Of a stretch of DNA of 64,000 nucleotides, positions 1-8,701 are shown piece by piece. The stretch is from NCBI GenBank assembly GCA_050261915.1, contig JBLNDT010000019.1, forward strand, positions 1 to 64,000, read 5' to 3'. The translations under genes and the position numbers were made by a program. The notes under the pieces are model-generated. The model had not been told where the DNA came from and did not search any database. It saw only the letters and a list, made by a program, of their open reading frames with translations. Every line of letters starts with the position of its first letter. Within the stretch, counting starts at the first letter, position 1. Source of the DNA: UBA699 sp050261915. Its GTDB lineage: Bacteria > Bacillota > Clostridia > Clostridiales > Clostridiaceae.

Positions 1-421
1 TTACTTCTTCATAATCAGTTTTATGGTGCCAGGTGGGACATATAAATATTTTGCTTTCCACAAGGTTTAAGAGATATTCCACCTCTTCCTTGTGATAACA
101 CATACCTATTGGGTTTATAACCGCTCCAGCCTTCATACAGGCCACGATTAAAATCACGTATTCAATCCAAACAGGAATTTGGATTGAAATTACGTCAAGT
201 GGTTTAATCCCCATTTGAATAAAATATGATGCAGCACTCCCTGCTTTATGGTCTATTTCTTTGTAGGTATATCTGTTACCCTTGTCATCAACTACAAACT
301 CCCTGTCACCATAATTCTTAACAGAAGAATTCCATTTGTCTAAAAGTGTATCTTTTCCCCAGTAGCCCATCTCTTCATATTGTTTCTTTAGGCTGCTATT
401 TATTTTGATTCCATCTATCAT
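1..421 (-). CDS. Acyl-CoA synthetase (CaiC-like), N-terminal part
   Basis: N-terminal 140 residues of an AMP-forming acyl-CoA ligase; the C-terminus lies beyond the window edge. The start is an ATG at 419-421 behind a GGAGATAAG ribosome site. The visible part has the ANL-family N-terminal pattern: a region around residues 40-55 (VVDDKGNRYTYKEID), then a stretch like GIKPLDVISIQIPVWIEYV, then CMKAGAVINPIG. The ATP-binding motifs would lie further downstream. It is the last visible gene of the acyl-CoA dehydrogenase/CoA-transferase/Etf operon and probably activates the acid substrate of that pathway, priming the CoA-transferase. CaiC (carnitine/crotonobetaine ligase) is the closest family I can name; the substrate is inferred, not shown. 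Confidence 0.8.
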   Translation of the reverse strand, partial: MIDGIKINSSLKKQYEEMGYWGKDTLLDKWNSSVKNYGDREFVVDDKGNRYTYKEIDHKAGSAASYFIQMGIKPLDVISIQIPVWIEYVILIVACMKAGAVINPIGMCYHKEEVEYLLNLVESKIFICPTWHHKTDYEEV

Positions 422-465
422 TTCTTATCTCCTTATACAAAGAGCATAACGAAAAGCTTCTATGA

Positions 466-1476
466 TTATAGATTCTTTGCTTGTCGAATCTCCTTAATCA
501 ATGCTGGAACAACTTGAAATAAATCCCCAACAATGCAGTAATCTGCTACTTCAAATATTGGAGCTGAGGCATCTTTGTTAATTGCTATTATAGTGTCTGA
601 TGAGCTCATTCCAGCAATGTGCTGAACAGCTCCTGATATGCCGCAGGCAATATATATTCTTGGTGCAACAGTGCTTCCTGTTTGGCCAACCTGTCTTGTT
701 TGAGGAATCCATCCAGCATCAACTGCCGCCCTGGATGCCCCTACAGCTCCACCCATTAAATCTGCAAGTTCTTTCAGCATATTGAAGTTATCAGCACCCT
801 TCATTCCACGTCCACCGGATACTACTACCTCTGCCTCATCAACCTTAAGTCCGCCTTCTTCCTTGGCCTTTATAAAATCAACAACCTTAGTTAAAATATA
901 AGCTGGATTTGTTCTAATATCTTCCTCTATTACCTCAGCTTTATTATCTAAGTTCTTTACCTGTTTTTTAAATGCACCAGGTCTTACTGTACCCATTTGT
1001 GGGCGAGTTTCACTGCATAGTATCTGTGCATAAAGATTTCCTCCAAAGGCAGGTCTTTCCCAAACCACATTCCCAGTATCCTCTTCAATGCTTAAAGCTG
1101 TACAGTCTGCTGTAAGTCCTGTTCTTAGTGCTACTGCAATTTTCGATCCAAGTTCTCTTCCTCTTATGGTTGCCCCTATTAGAATTGTATTTGGATTGTA
1201 TTTGTGGCAAAGTTTAAGGAATGCATGTCCATATGCATCCGAAGTATAATTTTCATACTCCTCTCCTTTAACCACATAAATTTTGTCTGCTCCGTATTCA
1301 GATGCTCCTTTTATTGCAGCATCAACATCCTTGCCTATAACCACAGCACAAAGATTTTGTTTTAAACCCTCTGCTAAAATTCTTCCTTGTCCCAGCAATT
1401 CAAAACCAACATCTTTAGGCTGTCCCTGGAAGCATTCTATAAATACCCAAACGTCCTTGCAATTTTCCAAATTCAT
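466..1476 (-). CDS. etfA: Electron transfer flavoprotein, alpha subunit
   Basis: 336-residue EtfA/FixB. The C-terminal third carries the FAD-binding signature (SGGRGMKGADNF, then GAVGASRAAVDAGW, QTGSTVAPRIYIACGISG and the HIAGM...IIAIN segment). The length is standard, and there is no extra ferredoxin domain of the kind found in CarE-type subunits. It pairs with EtfB, 11 bases upstream, to carry electrons to or from the acyl-CoA dehydrogenases encoded just before it. Clostridial EtfAB-dehydrogenase complexes often bifurcate electrons between NADH, ferredoxin and an enoyl-CoA; that activity is inferred from the family. ATG start behind TAGGAGG. Confidence 0.95.
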   Translation of the reverse strand: MNLENCKDVWVFIECFQGQPKDVGFELLGQGRILAEGLKQNLCAVVIGKDVDAAIKGASEYGADKIYVVKGEEYENYTSDAYGHAFLKLCHKYNPNTILIGATIRGRELGSKIAVALRTGLTADCTALSIEEDTGNVVWERPAFGGNLYAQILCSETRPQMGTVRPGAFKKQVKNLDNKAEVIEEDIRTNPAYILTKVVDFIKAKEEGGLKVDEAEVVVSGGRGMKGADNFNMLKELADLMGGAVGASRAAVDAGWIPQTRQVGQTGSTVAPRIYIACGISGAVQHIAGMSSSDTIIAINKDASAPIFEVADYCIVGDLFQVVPALIKEIRQAKNL

Positions 1477-1487
1477 TTTAACGCCTC

Positions 1488-2276
1488 CTATAACAATTTC
1501 GCTTCAACTAGTTTTCCAACTAATATTTTTGCTGTAGTATCAGGATTTACCGAATCAATTACTTCACCTGATGCACTTCTTTTTGGTGTAAAAGTAGCTT
1601 TTACTCTTGTAGGTGATCCTTTTAAACCTATTTTTGTTGTGTCCATATCAGGCATATCGGCCAGATGGATTTCTGGTATGTCAGCCTTAAGTGAAGCAAT
1701 TTTTCCTTTTATTGTTGCATATCTAGGTTTATTGCTTTCCTTAGTTGATGTGCACAGTATAGGAAGTTTTGCTTCCACAACCTCAGTTCCTTCTTCTGTC
1801 TGGCGTTTTACTATAAATTTTTCACCTTGCATTTCCATATCAAGTACATAGCTTAATCTGTTTAAATCTAAATGCTCTGCTATACTTGATGCTGTTTGTC
1901 CTGTGTCTCCGTCAATTGCCTGCTTGCCTCCAAGAACTACATCAAAAGGTCCAAGCTTGCTTATTACCTGTGAAAGAATATAGCTTGTAGCATAAGTATC
2001 AGATCCGCCAAAAGCTCTGTCAGTTACAAGGTATGCATTATCCGCACCCATGGCAAGAGCTTCTCTTAGTACAGCTTTTGCTTGATCTGGTCCCATGGAA
2101 ATTGCAGTAACTGTACCACCGGACTGCTCTTTTAATTTAAGAGCCTGCTCTAGTGCATTTCTGTCAAAAGGGTTCATAATACTTGGAACTCCTGTACGTA
2201 TAAGAGTGTTTTTAACTGGATCTATTTTTATTTCCGTTGTATCAGGAACTTGTTTTACGCAAACAACGATGTTCAT
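1488..2276 (-). CDS. etfB: Electron transfer flavoprotein, beta subunit
   Basis: 262-residue EtfB/FixA. It starts MNIVVCVKQVPDTTEIKID, the family hallmark, and has the nucleotide-binding segment GGKQAIDGDTGQ near residues 120-131 followed by the conserved LPILCTSTKESNKPRY region. These match clostridial EtfB proteins that accompany butyryl-CoA-type dehydrogenases. Strong ribosome site AAGGAGG; the gene lies 12 bases after the 380-residue dehydrogenase and is followed directly by etfA. EtfB holds the second nucleotide or flavin (FAD in bifurcating forms, AMP in others); which applies here cannot be read with certainty. Confidence 0.95.
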   Translation of the reverse strand: MNIVVCVKQVPDTTEIKIDPVKNTLIRTGVPSIMNPFDRNALEQALKLKEQSGGTVTAISMGPDQAKAVLREALAMGADNAYLVTDRAFGGSDTYATSYILSQVISKLGPFDVVLGGKQAIDGDTGQTASSIAEHLDLNRLSYVLDMEMQGEKFIVKRQTEEGTEVVEAKLPILCTSTKESNKPRYATIKGKIASLKADIPEIHLADMPDMDTTKIGLKGSPTRVKATFTPKRSASGEVIDSVNPDTTAKILVGKLVEAKLL

Positions 2277-2288
2277 TTAACTTCCTCC

Positions 2289-3431
2289 TTACTTGTATTC
2301 CTTTTCTAAACAACCTGCTATTGTTAACCTTTGGATTTGGTTAGCTCCTTCGAATATCTGGAACACCTTAACATCTCTCATAAGTTTTTCAACAGGATAT
2401 TCCTTGCTGTAACCGTATCCCCCAAAAATCTGAACAGCATTAGAAGTTACTTCTTGAGCACAGTCTGATACAAAAGCCTTTGTTATAGCTCCCTCTTTAC
2501 GAACCAGACTTCCATTATCCATTAACCTCATTGTGTTGTTAACAAGACACCTTGATGCTTCTATTTTCATAGCCATATCTGCAAGCATTCCCTGTACCAG
2601 CTGGAAGCTGATTATTGGCTGTCCGAATTGTTTTCTTTCCTTGGCATATTTTACAGATTCATCTAAGGCCCTCTGCATTATCCCTACAGCCAGTGTAGCA
2701 ACAAAAGCTCTAGAAAGGTTTAATGCATTTAATGCAAGCTTAAAGCCAGAGCCTTCTGGTCCAAGCATAGCTGAAGCTGGAACTCTAACATTTTCAAAAG
2801 TCACATCTGTGGTATTTGAAAGCCTGAGTCCCATTTTATTTTCATGCTGTCCTATAATTATTCCAGGAGCATCCGCATCTACTATAAATGCTGAAATTCC
2901 TTTTGCTCCTGCTTCAGGAGTAGTTTTAAAGAACCCTACCATAACTGAAGCTATTGCTCCATTTGTAATGAATGTCTTTGTTGCATTTAAAATATAGTCA
3001 TCTCCGTCTTTAACTGCTGTTCCTCTCATTGCTGCAGGGTCTGAACCTGCATTTGGTTCAGTAAGTGCAAATGCAGCAAAATTTCCTTTTGCAATTATGT
3101 CAGCAAAGTATTTACCTTGCTCTGGAGTACCTGAAAGTATAACGTTTCTTAAAGCAACAAATGTGGTAACAAGAGTTATTGCGTAGCCTGCATCAACCTT
3201 TGCCAGCTCTTCGAAAATCATTGCTGTGGTTTCATAGCTTAAACCTGTTCCGCCGTATTCCTCAGGTATTTCAAGCATATGAAGACCCATGTCAAAAGCC
3301 CATTTAAATAATTCTCTTGGGCATTCACCTTTTTCATCTGCTTCCTGCACAAATGGCTTTATTTCATTTTCTGCCATTTCTCTAACTAGTGCCAGCAGTT
3401 CCTTCTGTTCTTCCGTGTAAATTAAGCTCAT
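2289..3431 (-). CDS. Acyl-CoA dehydrogenase (butyryl-CoA dehydrogenase type)
   Basis: 380-residue flavin-dependent acyl-CoA dehydrogenase of normal family length. Visible landmarks are the FAD/substrate motif FALTEPNAGSDPAA (about residues 116-129), the ERKQFGQPI motif of the C-terminal helical domain, FGGYGYSKEYPVEKLMRD, and the catalytic base Glu361 in the FEG-NQIQ segment, at the position used by short-chain enzymes. With EtfBA immediately downstream, it most likely works as an enoyl-CoA reductase in vivo, like Bcd or CarC. It is one of two dehydrogenases in the operon and the more canonical one; substrate unknown. Confidence 0.93.
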   Translation of the reverse strand: MSLIYTEEQKELLALVREMAENEIKPFVQEADEKGECPRELFKWAFDMGLHMLEIPEEYGGTGLSYETTAMIFEELAKVDAGYAITLVTTFVALRNVILSGTPEQGKYFADIIAKGNFAAFALTEPNAGSDPAAMRGTAVKDGDDYILNATKTFITNGAIASVMVGFFKTTPEAGAKGISAFIVDADAPGIIIGQHENKMGLRLSNTTDVTFENVRVPASAMLGPEGSGFKLALNALNLSRAFVATLAVGIMQRALDESVKYAKERKQFGQPIISFQLVQGMLADMAMKIEASRCLVNNTMRLMDNGSLVRKEGAITKAFVSDCAQEVTSNAVQIFGGYGYSKEYPVEKLMRDVKVFQIFEGANQIQRLTIAGCLEKEYK

Positions 3432-3449
3432 TTATTTCACCCTTCCTGT

Positions 3450-4673
3450 TTATTTTTTTAGGAGTTTCAAACCTTCTACTGCACCAGCTGACATACTCTC
3501 ATTTATATCTTCATTGCTGTAGCCAAGTTCTTTCATGATTTCTTCTGTATGCGCCCCCTGAGGTTTGCATGTTTCCAGTCTGATATCAGGATTGGACTGG
3601 AATATTATTGGGTTAGTTGGAACATTTCTTTTTCCTGAAGGGTAATCTACCTTAGCCAGAATATTATTTGCCCATACCTGTTCATCTTCATAAACATCCA
3701 ATGGTTCATTTGCTGATTCACATGGAAGTTCATTTTCGGAAAGCATCTTCACAAGGTCAGCCCTGTTTATTTTTGCTATAGCCTCATCAAGTTTGTCCAC
3801 TACTTCACGATTCAATTTTTCTGCATTCAGCCTAGCACAGTTATTGTACTTTTCATTTCCAACCATTCCAGGCACATTCAATAAGCTCATTATCTTGTCA
3901 TAATCCCTGTCATATTCAGGACAGCACATTACAACCCACTTATCATCCTTTGTGCGGTAACAGTTATTGAAAGGATTTACAATTTCTTTTCTTGTCTTTG
4001 GATATTGGTTTCCATATTGAGCTGATATCATAGCAACACTTAACATAAAGGAAGCTGCATGCTGAAGACCAACTGTAACCTTATCCCCTTTTCCAGTTTT
4101 CTCTCTATTATATAGAGCCCCGCATATTCCAGCTGCAAGGCATAAGGAAACCTGGAAGTCACCAAAGCCATTTGGAGGATTCATTGGAGAACCGCCTTTT
4201 TCAACTGTTGTACCTAAAACGCCGCCCCTTGCCATATAACAGGTAGCATCAAAGCCAGGCTTATCCTTAGCAGGTCCCTTTTCTCCATAACCTAAGCACT
4301 GGGCAAATATAAGTCTTGGAAACTTTTCCTTTAAAGTGTCATAATCCAATCCAAGTTTGACCAAGCCTTTTGTTCTTGTATTTGTTACAAAAACATCTGC
4401 TTCTGATAGAAGCTTGTTCATTACTTCAAGACCACGTTCTGTTTTAAGATTTATTGTTATAAATCTTTTATTCATATTAGCTACATCAAAAGCCAAGTTT
4501 TCTTCATCGGAAAATGGCATATTGAACACTGAACCTTGTCCTCTTGCTGGGTCCCCTTTTGGAGCTTCAACCTTTATAAGTTCAGCTCCCCATTCTCCTA
4601 AAACTCTTACAGTTGTAGGAGCAGCCAAATATGTAGTTAAATCTACTACCTTAACACCACTTAACGGTCCCAT
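3450..4673 (-). CDS. Class III (CaiB/Frc/HadA-type) CoA-transferase
   Basis: 407-residue family III CoA-transferase. N-terminal motif LSGVKVVDLTTYLAAP, then GEWGAELIKVEAPKGDPAR, MNKRFITINLKTE and LGLDYDTLKEKFPRLIF. The nucleophilic Asp is Asp172 in NGFGDFQ, aligned with Asp169 of formyl-CoA transferase. The overall pattern is closest to the 2-hydroxyacyl/cinnamoyl-CoA transferases of amino-acid-fermenting clostridia (HadA/FldA) and to CaiB. It would move CoA from the reduced product to the incoming acid, saving ATP once the ligase has primed the cycle. ATG behind GGAGG. Substrate is inference only: no dehydratase, hydratase or activator gene is seen nearby. Confidence 0.9.
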   Translation of the reverse strand: MGPLSGVKVVDLTTYLAAPTTVRVLGEWGAELIKVEAPKGDPARGQGSVFNMPFSDEENLAFDVANMNKRFITINLKTERGLEVMNKLLSEADVFVTNTRTKGLVKLGLDYDTLKEKFPRLIFAQCLGYGEKGPAKDKPGFDATCYMARGGVLGTTVEKGGSPMNPPNGFGDFQVSLCLAAGICGALYNREKTGKGDKVTVGLQHAASFMLSVAMISAQYGNQYPKTRKEIVNPFNNCYRTKDDKWVVMCCPEYDRDYDKIMSLLNVPGMVGNEKYNNCARLNAEKLNREVVDKLDEAIAKINRADLVKMLSENELPCESANEPLDVYEDEQVWANNILAKVDYPSGKRNVPTNPIIFQSNPDIRLETCKPQGAHTEEIMKELGYSNEDINESMSAGAVEGLKLLKK

Positions 4674-4703
4674 TTTTTTACCTCCGATTTCCTGTTTATA
4701 TAA

Positions 4704-4732
4704 AGCCTTCCGGAGTTATAATCCGAAAGGCT
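4704..4732 (-). other. Intercistronic hairpin in the dehydrogenase operon
   Basis: An 11-bp stem with one mismatch (agccttccgga / tccgaaaggct) around a 7-base loop, lying between the 394-residue dehydrogenase and the CoA-transferase. On the minus strand it is followed by TTTATATAAAC, not a solid U-run. It is better read as a partial terminator or RNA-processing/stabilising hairpin than a full terminator; it could raise the first gene's expression over the rest. Confidence 0.5.
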
Positions 4733-4750
4733 ATAATGTGTCATTTCATA

Positions 4751-5935
4751 TTAGAATAATTTGTCTATTACTCCGCCTGTTTCAATAAGTTTTCTTGAAG
4801 CAGTAAGTCTTTGAACTGTTCTTGGACCTTCTTCAAGCCACATTGCTCTACAGTCTCTGTATAATCTTTCAACTGGTCCGTATACACAATCTTCAAAGTA
4901 TCCGATACCGCCGAATATTTCTAACATATAGTCTGAAACAAGTTTAACTGTGTTTATACTGTGTAGTTTACACATAGCAGCCTTCATTTCGATTTTGTCT
5001 CCGTGTGGGTCAATTTCGAATTCTTTTGCAAAATCGTAAACCATCATTCTTAAAGCATGTATTTCAGTTCCCATATCTGCAATTGTCTGCTGAATTGCTT
5101 GTCTCTGTACTAGTGGTTTTCCAAAAGTTACTCTGTCTTTAGCTCTCTTAATTGTCATTTCAAACATTCTCTGAGCCATACCAAGGTTACTTACAGCTAT
5201 GTGAGCTCTAGATACTGATAAGGAATGCATTGCAATCTTAAGTCCGTCTCCTTCTTCTCCTAGAAGATATTTCTTGTCAAGCTTCATGTCTGTAAACTTA
5301 AGTCCTGCATGTCCAGCTCCACGGCAGCCCATCATGTGAGGCATAGGAACTATTTCATAACCAGGAGTGTTTACTGGAACGAAGAATGCTGATAATCTCT
5401 TATCTTTTGGTGCATCTGGATCAGTAACAGCTATTACGTAAGCAAATTCGCAGCAGTCTGTATGGGATATTAATGTTTTTTCTCCATTTACTAAGTAGTA
5501 GTCACCTTTGTTTTCTGCTCTTGTATGAAGGTCTGCACCAGTTCCGCCAGTTTCTTCAGTTAATGCAAAGCAGGTAAATACTGTTTTGTCTGCAAACTTG
5601 TCCATGTATTCTGCTTTTAAATCTTCGTGTCCAAAGTCATCAAGTATTCTCCAGTTCATGTCAGCTGCATAGTGAAGATGCATACGCATTCCGCCTGGTC
5701 CTCTGCTGAACTCTTCCTGTACCTGTAATATTTCTAACTCGCTTAATCCCCATCCGCCATAACATTCAGGCAAACAGCATCTGTAAAGATTGTTTTCGAT
5801 GGCAAGATCAAAGAATCTTTGTGGAAACTTATTTGTTACCTCAACTTCTTTCTGAATTTCTTCAAAAGGGCCCTCAGCAAGCTCTCTTATTTGTTTTAAA
5901 TACGCTTTAAATTCCTGTTCATTTAATTTAGACAT
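4751..5935 (-). CDS. Acyl-CoA dehydrogenase family protein (second enzyme of the operon)
   Basis: 394-residue acyl-CoA dehydrogenase, first gene of the operon. Motifs: FALTEETGGTGADLHTRAE for flavin/substrate binding, KDRVTFGKPLVQRQ, FGGIGYFEDCVYGPVERLYRD, and Glu369 in LEEGPRTVQR aligned with the catalytic Glu of short-chain enzymes. It is clearly divergent from its 380-residue neighbour: TEETGGTG replaces TEPNAGSD and EEGPRTVQ replaces the usual EG-NQIQ. It may act on a different substrate or form a heteromeric partner. ATG behind GGAGG, with a good sigma-A promoter upstream. Closest roles are the CaiA-like crotonobetainyl-CoA reductases; the function is not certain. Confidence 0.88.
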   Translation of the reverse strand: MSKLNEQEFKAYLKQIRELAEGPFEEIQKEVEVTNKFPQRFFDLAIENNLYRCCLPECYGGWGLSELEILQVQEEFSRGPGGMRMHLHYAADMNWRILDDFGHEDLKAEYMDKFADKTVFTCFALTEETGGTGADLHTRAENKGDYYLVNGEKTLISHTDCCEFAYVIAVTDPDAPKDKRLSAFFVPVNTPGYEIVPMPHMMGCRGAGHAGLKFTDMKLDKKYLLGEEGDGLKIAMHSLSVSRAHIAVSNLGMAQRMFEMTIKRAKDRVTFGKPLVQRQAIQQTIADMGTEIHALRMMVYDFAKEFEIDPHGDKIEMKAAMCKLHSINTVKLVSDYMLEIFGGIGYFEDCVYGPVERLYRDCRAMWLEEGPRTVQRLTASRKLIETGGVIDKLF

Positions 5936-5978
5936 TTTCTTTCCTCCTTGATATTTTTATAACGATTTCTACGGTTTT

Positions 5979-6008
5979 ATTATACTTCCGTTTTCAGAAT
6001 AGTTCCAA
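5979..6008 (-). promoter_or_regulatory. Sigma-A promoter of the dehydrogenase/CoA-transferase/etf operon
   Basis: Minus-strand TTGGAA (6003-6008), 18-bp spacer, perfect TATAAT (5979-5984), about 40 bases before the first start codon. This is the only good promoter seen for the operon. Confidence 0.6.
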
Positions 6009-6078
6009 TTGTTGGTATCCTCACTTTTGTAAACGATTAATAGGTTTTTCCTATGAATAAATTTTTAAAAATATAAAA

Positions 6079-6114
6079 AGTCCATGTATAGGTTGATTTA
6101 CCTATACATGGACT
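6079..6114 (-). terminator. Rho-independent terminator after the GGDEF gene
   Basis: Perfect 15-bp stem (agtccatgtataggt and its complement) around a 6-base loop; on the minus strand it runs into TTTTTATATTTTT. It ends the nudC-GGDEF transcript and separates it from the next operon on the same strand. Confidence 0.9.
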
Positions 6115-6130
6115 ATAATATAATATTTGT

Positions 6131-7531
6131 TTAAATTAGTTTCATCCCATACTTTTCAAGTTTTTCTTTAAAAATATCTGCATATTTTAAATGATTTGAC
6201 CCTTTTTCATAATACATTCTTTTATCAGCTTCTTTAATTATCTCCTGCATACTGCAACTTATACCAGGTTCTCCAACACACCATCCAATAGAAATACTTA
6301 ATGGTATTCTAGATTCATCCTCATTTAGTAAATTTATTTTATCTCTCAATCTGTCGCAGGCTCTTTTGACTGATTCACTGCGGCAAAAAGGCATAAGTAT
6401 TGTAAATTCATCTCCACCGTTACGAACCATCACATCGCTTTCCCTGAAGTTCTTCTTTATTATTTCACTTACCCTTATAAGCAGATTATCTCCTGCATTA
6501 TGTCCATAATTATCATTAACAAGTTTAAGCCCGTCCACATCAATGGATACAACACCAACCGGATTGAACCTGCCAGTTGAAAGTCTGTTGATCTCCTCAA
6601 TCATAAATCCGCGGTTATAAAGGCCTGTTAAAGAATCATGAAAACTCAACCTTCTAAGCTGTTCCTCAATTATCTTATACTCAGTCATATCTGCAAACAG
6701 TACTACAGTTCCTGAGAACTTCCCGCTTATATCAAGCATTTTATGAAATTGAATATTCATATTTCTGATTCCAAGAGTTTTTGATTTAAAATCATTTTCA
6801 ATAGTTATTTCAAATATATTTCCATTTAGATAATTCTTAAACTCACTTTCAAGCCAAGGAAATATTTCGCCAAACTTCAATTTGGTTTCCGATTCTGCAT
6901 AATATGAAAAACCAGGGTTTTGAGGATCCTCCAAAATCAGCTTTTGAGCAGCGTTGTTAATGTTTATGCAGTAATCTTCAGCATCTAGGAGCAGTGCGGG
7001 AGTTGACATGCTTTCAAATATGGTTAGGTACTTATTTTTCTCGTTGGTTATTTTTCTATTTGCTTCCTGAAGCTCAGTTATTAGTTTATCCTTTGTATTT
7101 GAGGACCATTTAGTGCAAAAAGCTATTTCATTATAGTCAAAATATCTATTAACCCATATTAAATAATGCTGCTTCATTTCATCATTGGAAATTTTTTCTA
7201 TAATCAAATCAAAGTAAGCCTGACGGTAATATTTCATAAGGCCGAGAAACATATCAAGGCTGATACCACGACCTCTATGTTTTTTTGCTTCAAATACTCC
7301 AAAACTGCAGATTGGGTTACTTAAAAAATCACAATCAACTTTAAACTCAGGAATTGCTGGGCTAGTTTTTATTGCAACTGTCATAGACTTGGATAAACCT
7401 GAAATTGATGCTGCCCAAGCCTCTTCTAATGTTGACGTATATTTTACATAGCCGTGAATCTTAGCATAGGTAAGTATCCTCTTTACTAAAAACTCTTGGT
7501 TTTCTTTAATCAGCTCTAAAAACATATCCAT
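6131..7531 (-). CDS. PAS-GGDEF diguanylate cyclase
   Basis: 466-residue predicted cytoplasmic enzyme making cyclic di-GMP from two GTP. The N-terminal ~150 residues are a helical sensory region I do not recognise. Next come a coiled-coil segment (TKDKLITELQEANRKITNE), a PAS-like domain (about 165-285), and a C-terminal GGDEF domain with an intact GGDEF at 372-376. The inhibitory RxxD site (RESD) sits five residues upstream, so both catalysis and product inhibition look possible. No membrane segment seen. It lies 16 bases after nudC and probably shares its transcript. ATG start behind GGGGGTG. Confidence 0.9.
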   Translation of the reverse strand: MDMFLELIKENQEFLVKRILTYAKIHGYVKYTSTLEEAWAASISGLSKSMTVAIKTSPAIPEFKVDCDFLSNPICSFGVFEAKKHRGRGISLDMFLGLMKYYRQAYFDLIIEKISNDEMKQHYLIWVNRYFDYNEIAFCTKWSSNTKDKLITELQEANRKITNEKNKYLTIFESMSTPALLLDAEDYCININNAAQKLILEDPQNPGFSYYAESETKLKFGEIFPWLESEFKNYLNGNIFEITIENDFKSKTLGIRNMNIQFHKMLDISGKFSGTVVLFADMTEYKIIEEQLRRLSFHDSLTGLYNRGFMIEEINRLSTGRFNPVGVVSIDVDGLKLVNDNYGHNAGDNLLIRVSEIIKKNFRESDVMVRNGGDEFTILMPFCRSESVKRACDRLRDKINLLNEDESRIPLSISIGWCVGEPGISCSMQEIIKEADKRMYYEKGSNHLKYADIFKEKLEKYGMKLI

Positions 7532-7547
7532 ATCAGCACCCCCATTA

Positions 7548-8390
7548 TTATAATTCTATTTCACCTGTTCTAAAGGCCTCCATCATCTCACCTGTAAGAC
7601 TTATCTTAAGCTCCTCCGGTGGTATATCCTCCCTTTCTACCCAAACCCCTAAAGAAAGTTCATCTTCTTGAAGGGTTATTGCATCATCACCATCTAGTTC
7701 AGCATAAAAACCTGCAAGTATTGTATCCGTAAAGGGCCAGGGCTGACTCTTGTAAAACTTTATATTTTTCACATTTAGTCCTACCTCTTCTTTTACTTCC
7801 CTTTTAACAGTCTGTTCCAGACTTTCTCCAATCTCTGCAAAGCCTGCTACAAGAGCATACCTTGTATAAGCTCTTCCTGCATACTTAGTTAGTAGAAGTC
7901 TGTTACCATCATGAACAGCCACTATCACGCAAGGTGATATGGATGGATATTCTCTATGTCCGCAAGATTCGCAATAAAGCATGCGTTCATTAGAAGAGTG
8001 TTTTGTGGGCTTTCCGCATTTGCCGCAAAATAAATGGTTTTCATACCATCTGTTTAGCTGCCAGCCAACAGCTCCTGCAAATGAACGCCAGTATTTTGGT
8101 TCTGTTCTAAATCTTGCTGTGGTAGCGTAGTTCCACCCTTTTACTGAATCTAGGCCCTTTTTATCAACCAAATAGTAGTTTAAATCATCTATAGTAAATA
8201 GAAACTTAGCTTCCCAAATGAGATCAGGATATTCCACTATAAAATCAGAAAAGGAAGGGTACCATAACTTATCCTTTTCTTCTCTCACAAGAACGGAATC
8301 ACCTTTGTATGATAAAAACAAATCCTTAAGTTCCGGTTTTCTTTCTTTAAAATTATTATGGAATATTCTTGGTTCTATATCGTGTATCAT
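7548..8390 (-). CDS. nudC: NADH pyrophosphatase / NAD-cap hydrolase (Nudix)
   Basis: 280-residue NudC. Zinc ribbon at Cys122, Cys125, Cys140 and Cys143; Nudix box from Gly183 to Leu205 fitting GX5EX7REUXEEXGU; then the NudC array SQPWPF (here SQPWPFTD rather than the common SQPWPFP). It hydrolyses NAD(H) to NMN(H) and AMP, and family members remove NAD caps from RNA. ATG behind AGAGGTAAG. Upstream, the minus strand has a TATAAT at about 8437-8442 that could be its -10 box. Confidence 0.93.
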   Translation of the reverse strand: MIHDIEPRIFHNNFKERKPELKDLFLSYKGDSVLVREEKDKLWYPSFSDFIVEYPDLIWEAKFLFTIDDLNYYLVDKKGLDSVKGWNYATTARFRTEPKYWRSFAGAVGWQLNRWYENHLFCGKCGKPTKHSSNERMLYCESCGHREYPSISPCVIVAVHDGNRLLLTKYAGRAYTRYALVAGFAEIGESLEQTVKREVKEEVGLNVKNIKFYKSQPWPFTDTILAGFYAELDGDDAITLQEDELSLGVWVEREDIPPEELKISLTGEMMEAFRTGEIEL

Positions 8391-8497
8391 AACTTACCTC
8401 TTCTTATTGTTAAATTTTCCAACATATATTTATTATAACAGAAAATTCACACATATTAAGCTATGTTTTACACAAAATACTTAAGAGGTGACTAAAC

Positions 8498-8659
8498 ATG
8501 AATAAAAAATCTAACAGTTCTGATTCAAAAGGTTTCAAACCAGATCCCAACTGGCCATACAGCCCTGAGGATCCAGCAAAAGATCACAGCAGCAAGCCCA
8601 AATTAGATATTGAAACAGGTTTAAAAAATTCAGATACCTTAAGTAAAATTTCAGATTAA
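8498..8659 (+). CDS. Small hydrophilic protein, 53 residues, unknown
   Basis: ATG preceded by AAGAGGTGA at ideal spacing, 53 codons, TAA, and an immediate terminator, which together make a convincing small gene. The product is charged and proline-rich, with a core FKPDPNWPYSPEDPAKDHSS and no Cys or membrane segment. It is transcribed divergently from nudC. I do not recognise the family; the PDPNWPYSPEDP stretch might serve as a search handle. Confidence 0.65.
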   Translation: MNKKSNSSDSKGFKPDPNWPYSPEDPAKDHSSKPKLDIETGLKNSDTLSKISD

Positions 8660-8691
8660 AAAATCACCAACTTTATGTTGGTGATTTTTTA
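8658..8691. terminator. Bidirectional terminator
   Basis: Stem AAAATCACCAAC / GTTGGTGATTTT around TTTAT, with A-run on one side and T-run on the other, so it works on both strands. It serves the small + strand gene and the convergent rbsR. Confidence 0.9.
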
Positions 8692-8701
8692 TAAATATTA
8701 T

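Noticed and set aside
1387..1851. Long plus-strand frame across etfA/etfB
   Set aside because: Complement of two clearly coding genes, low-quality protein text, no ribosome site.
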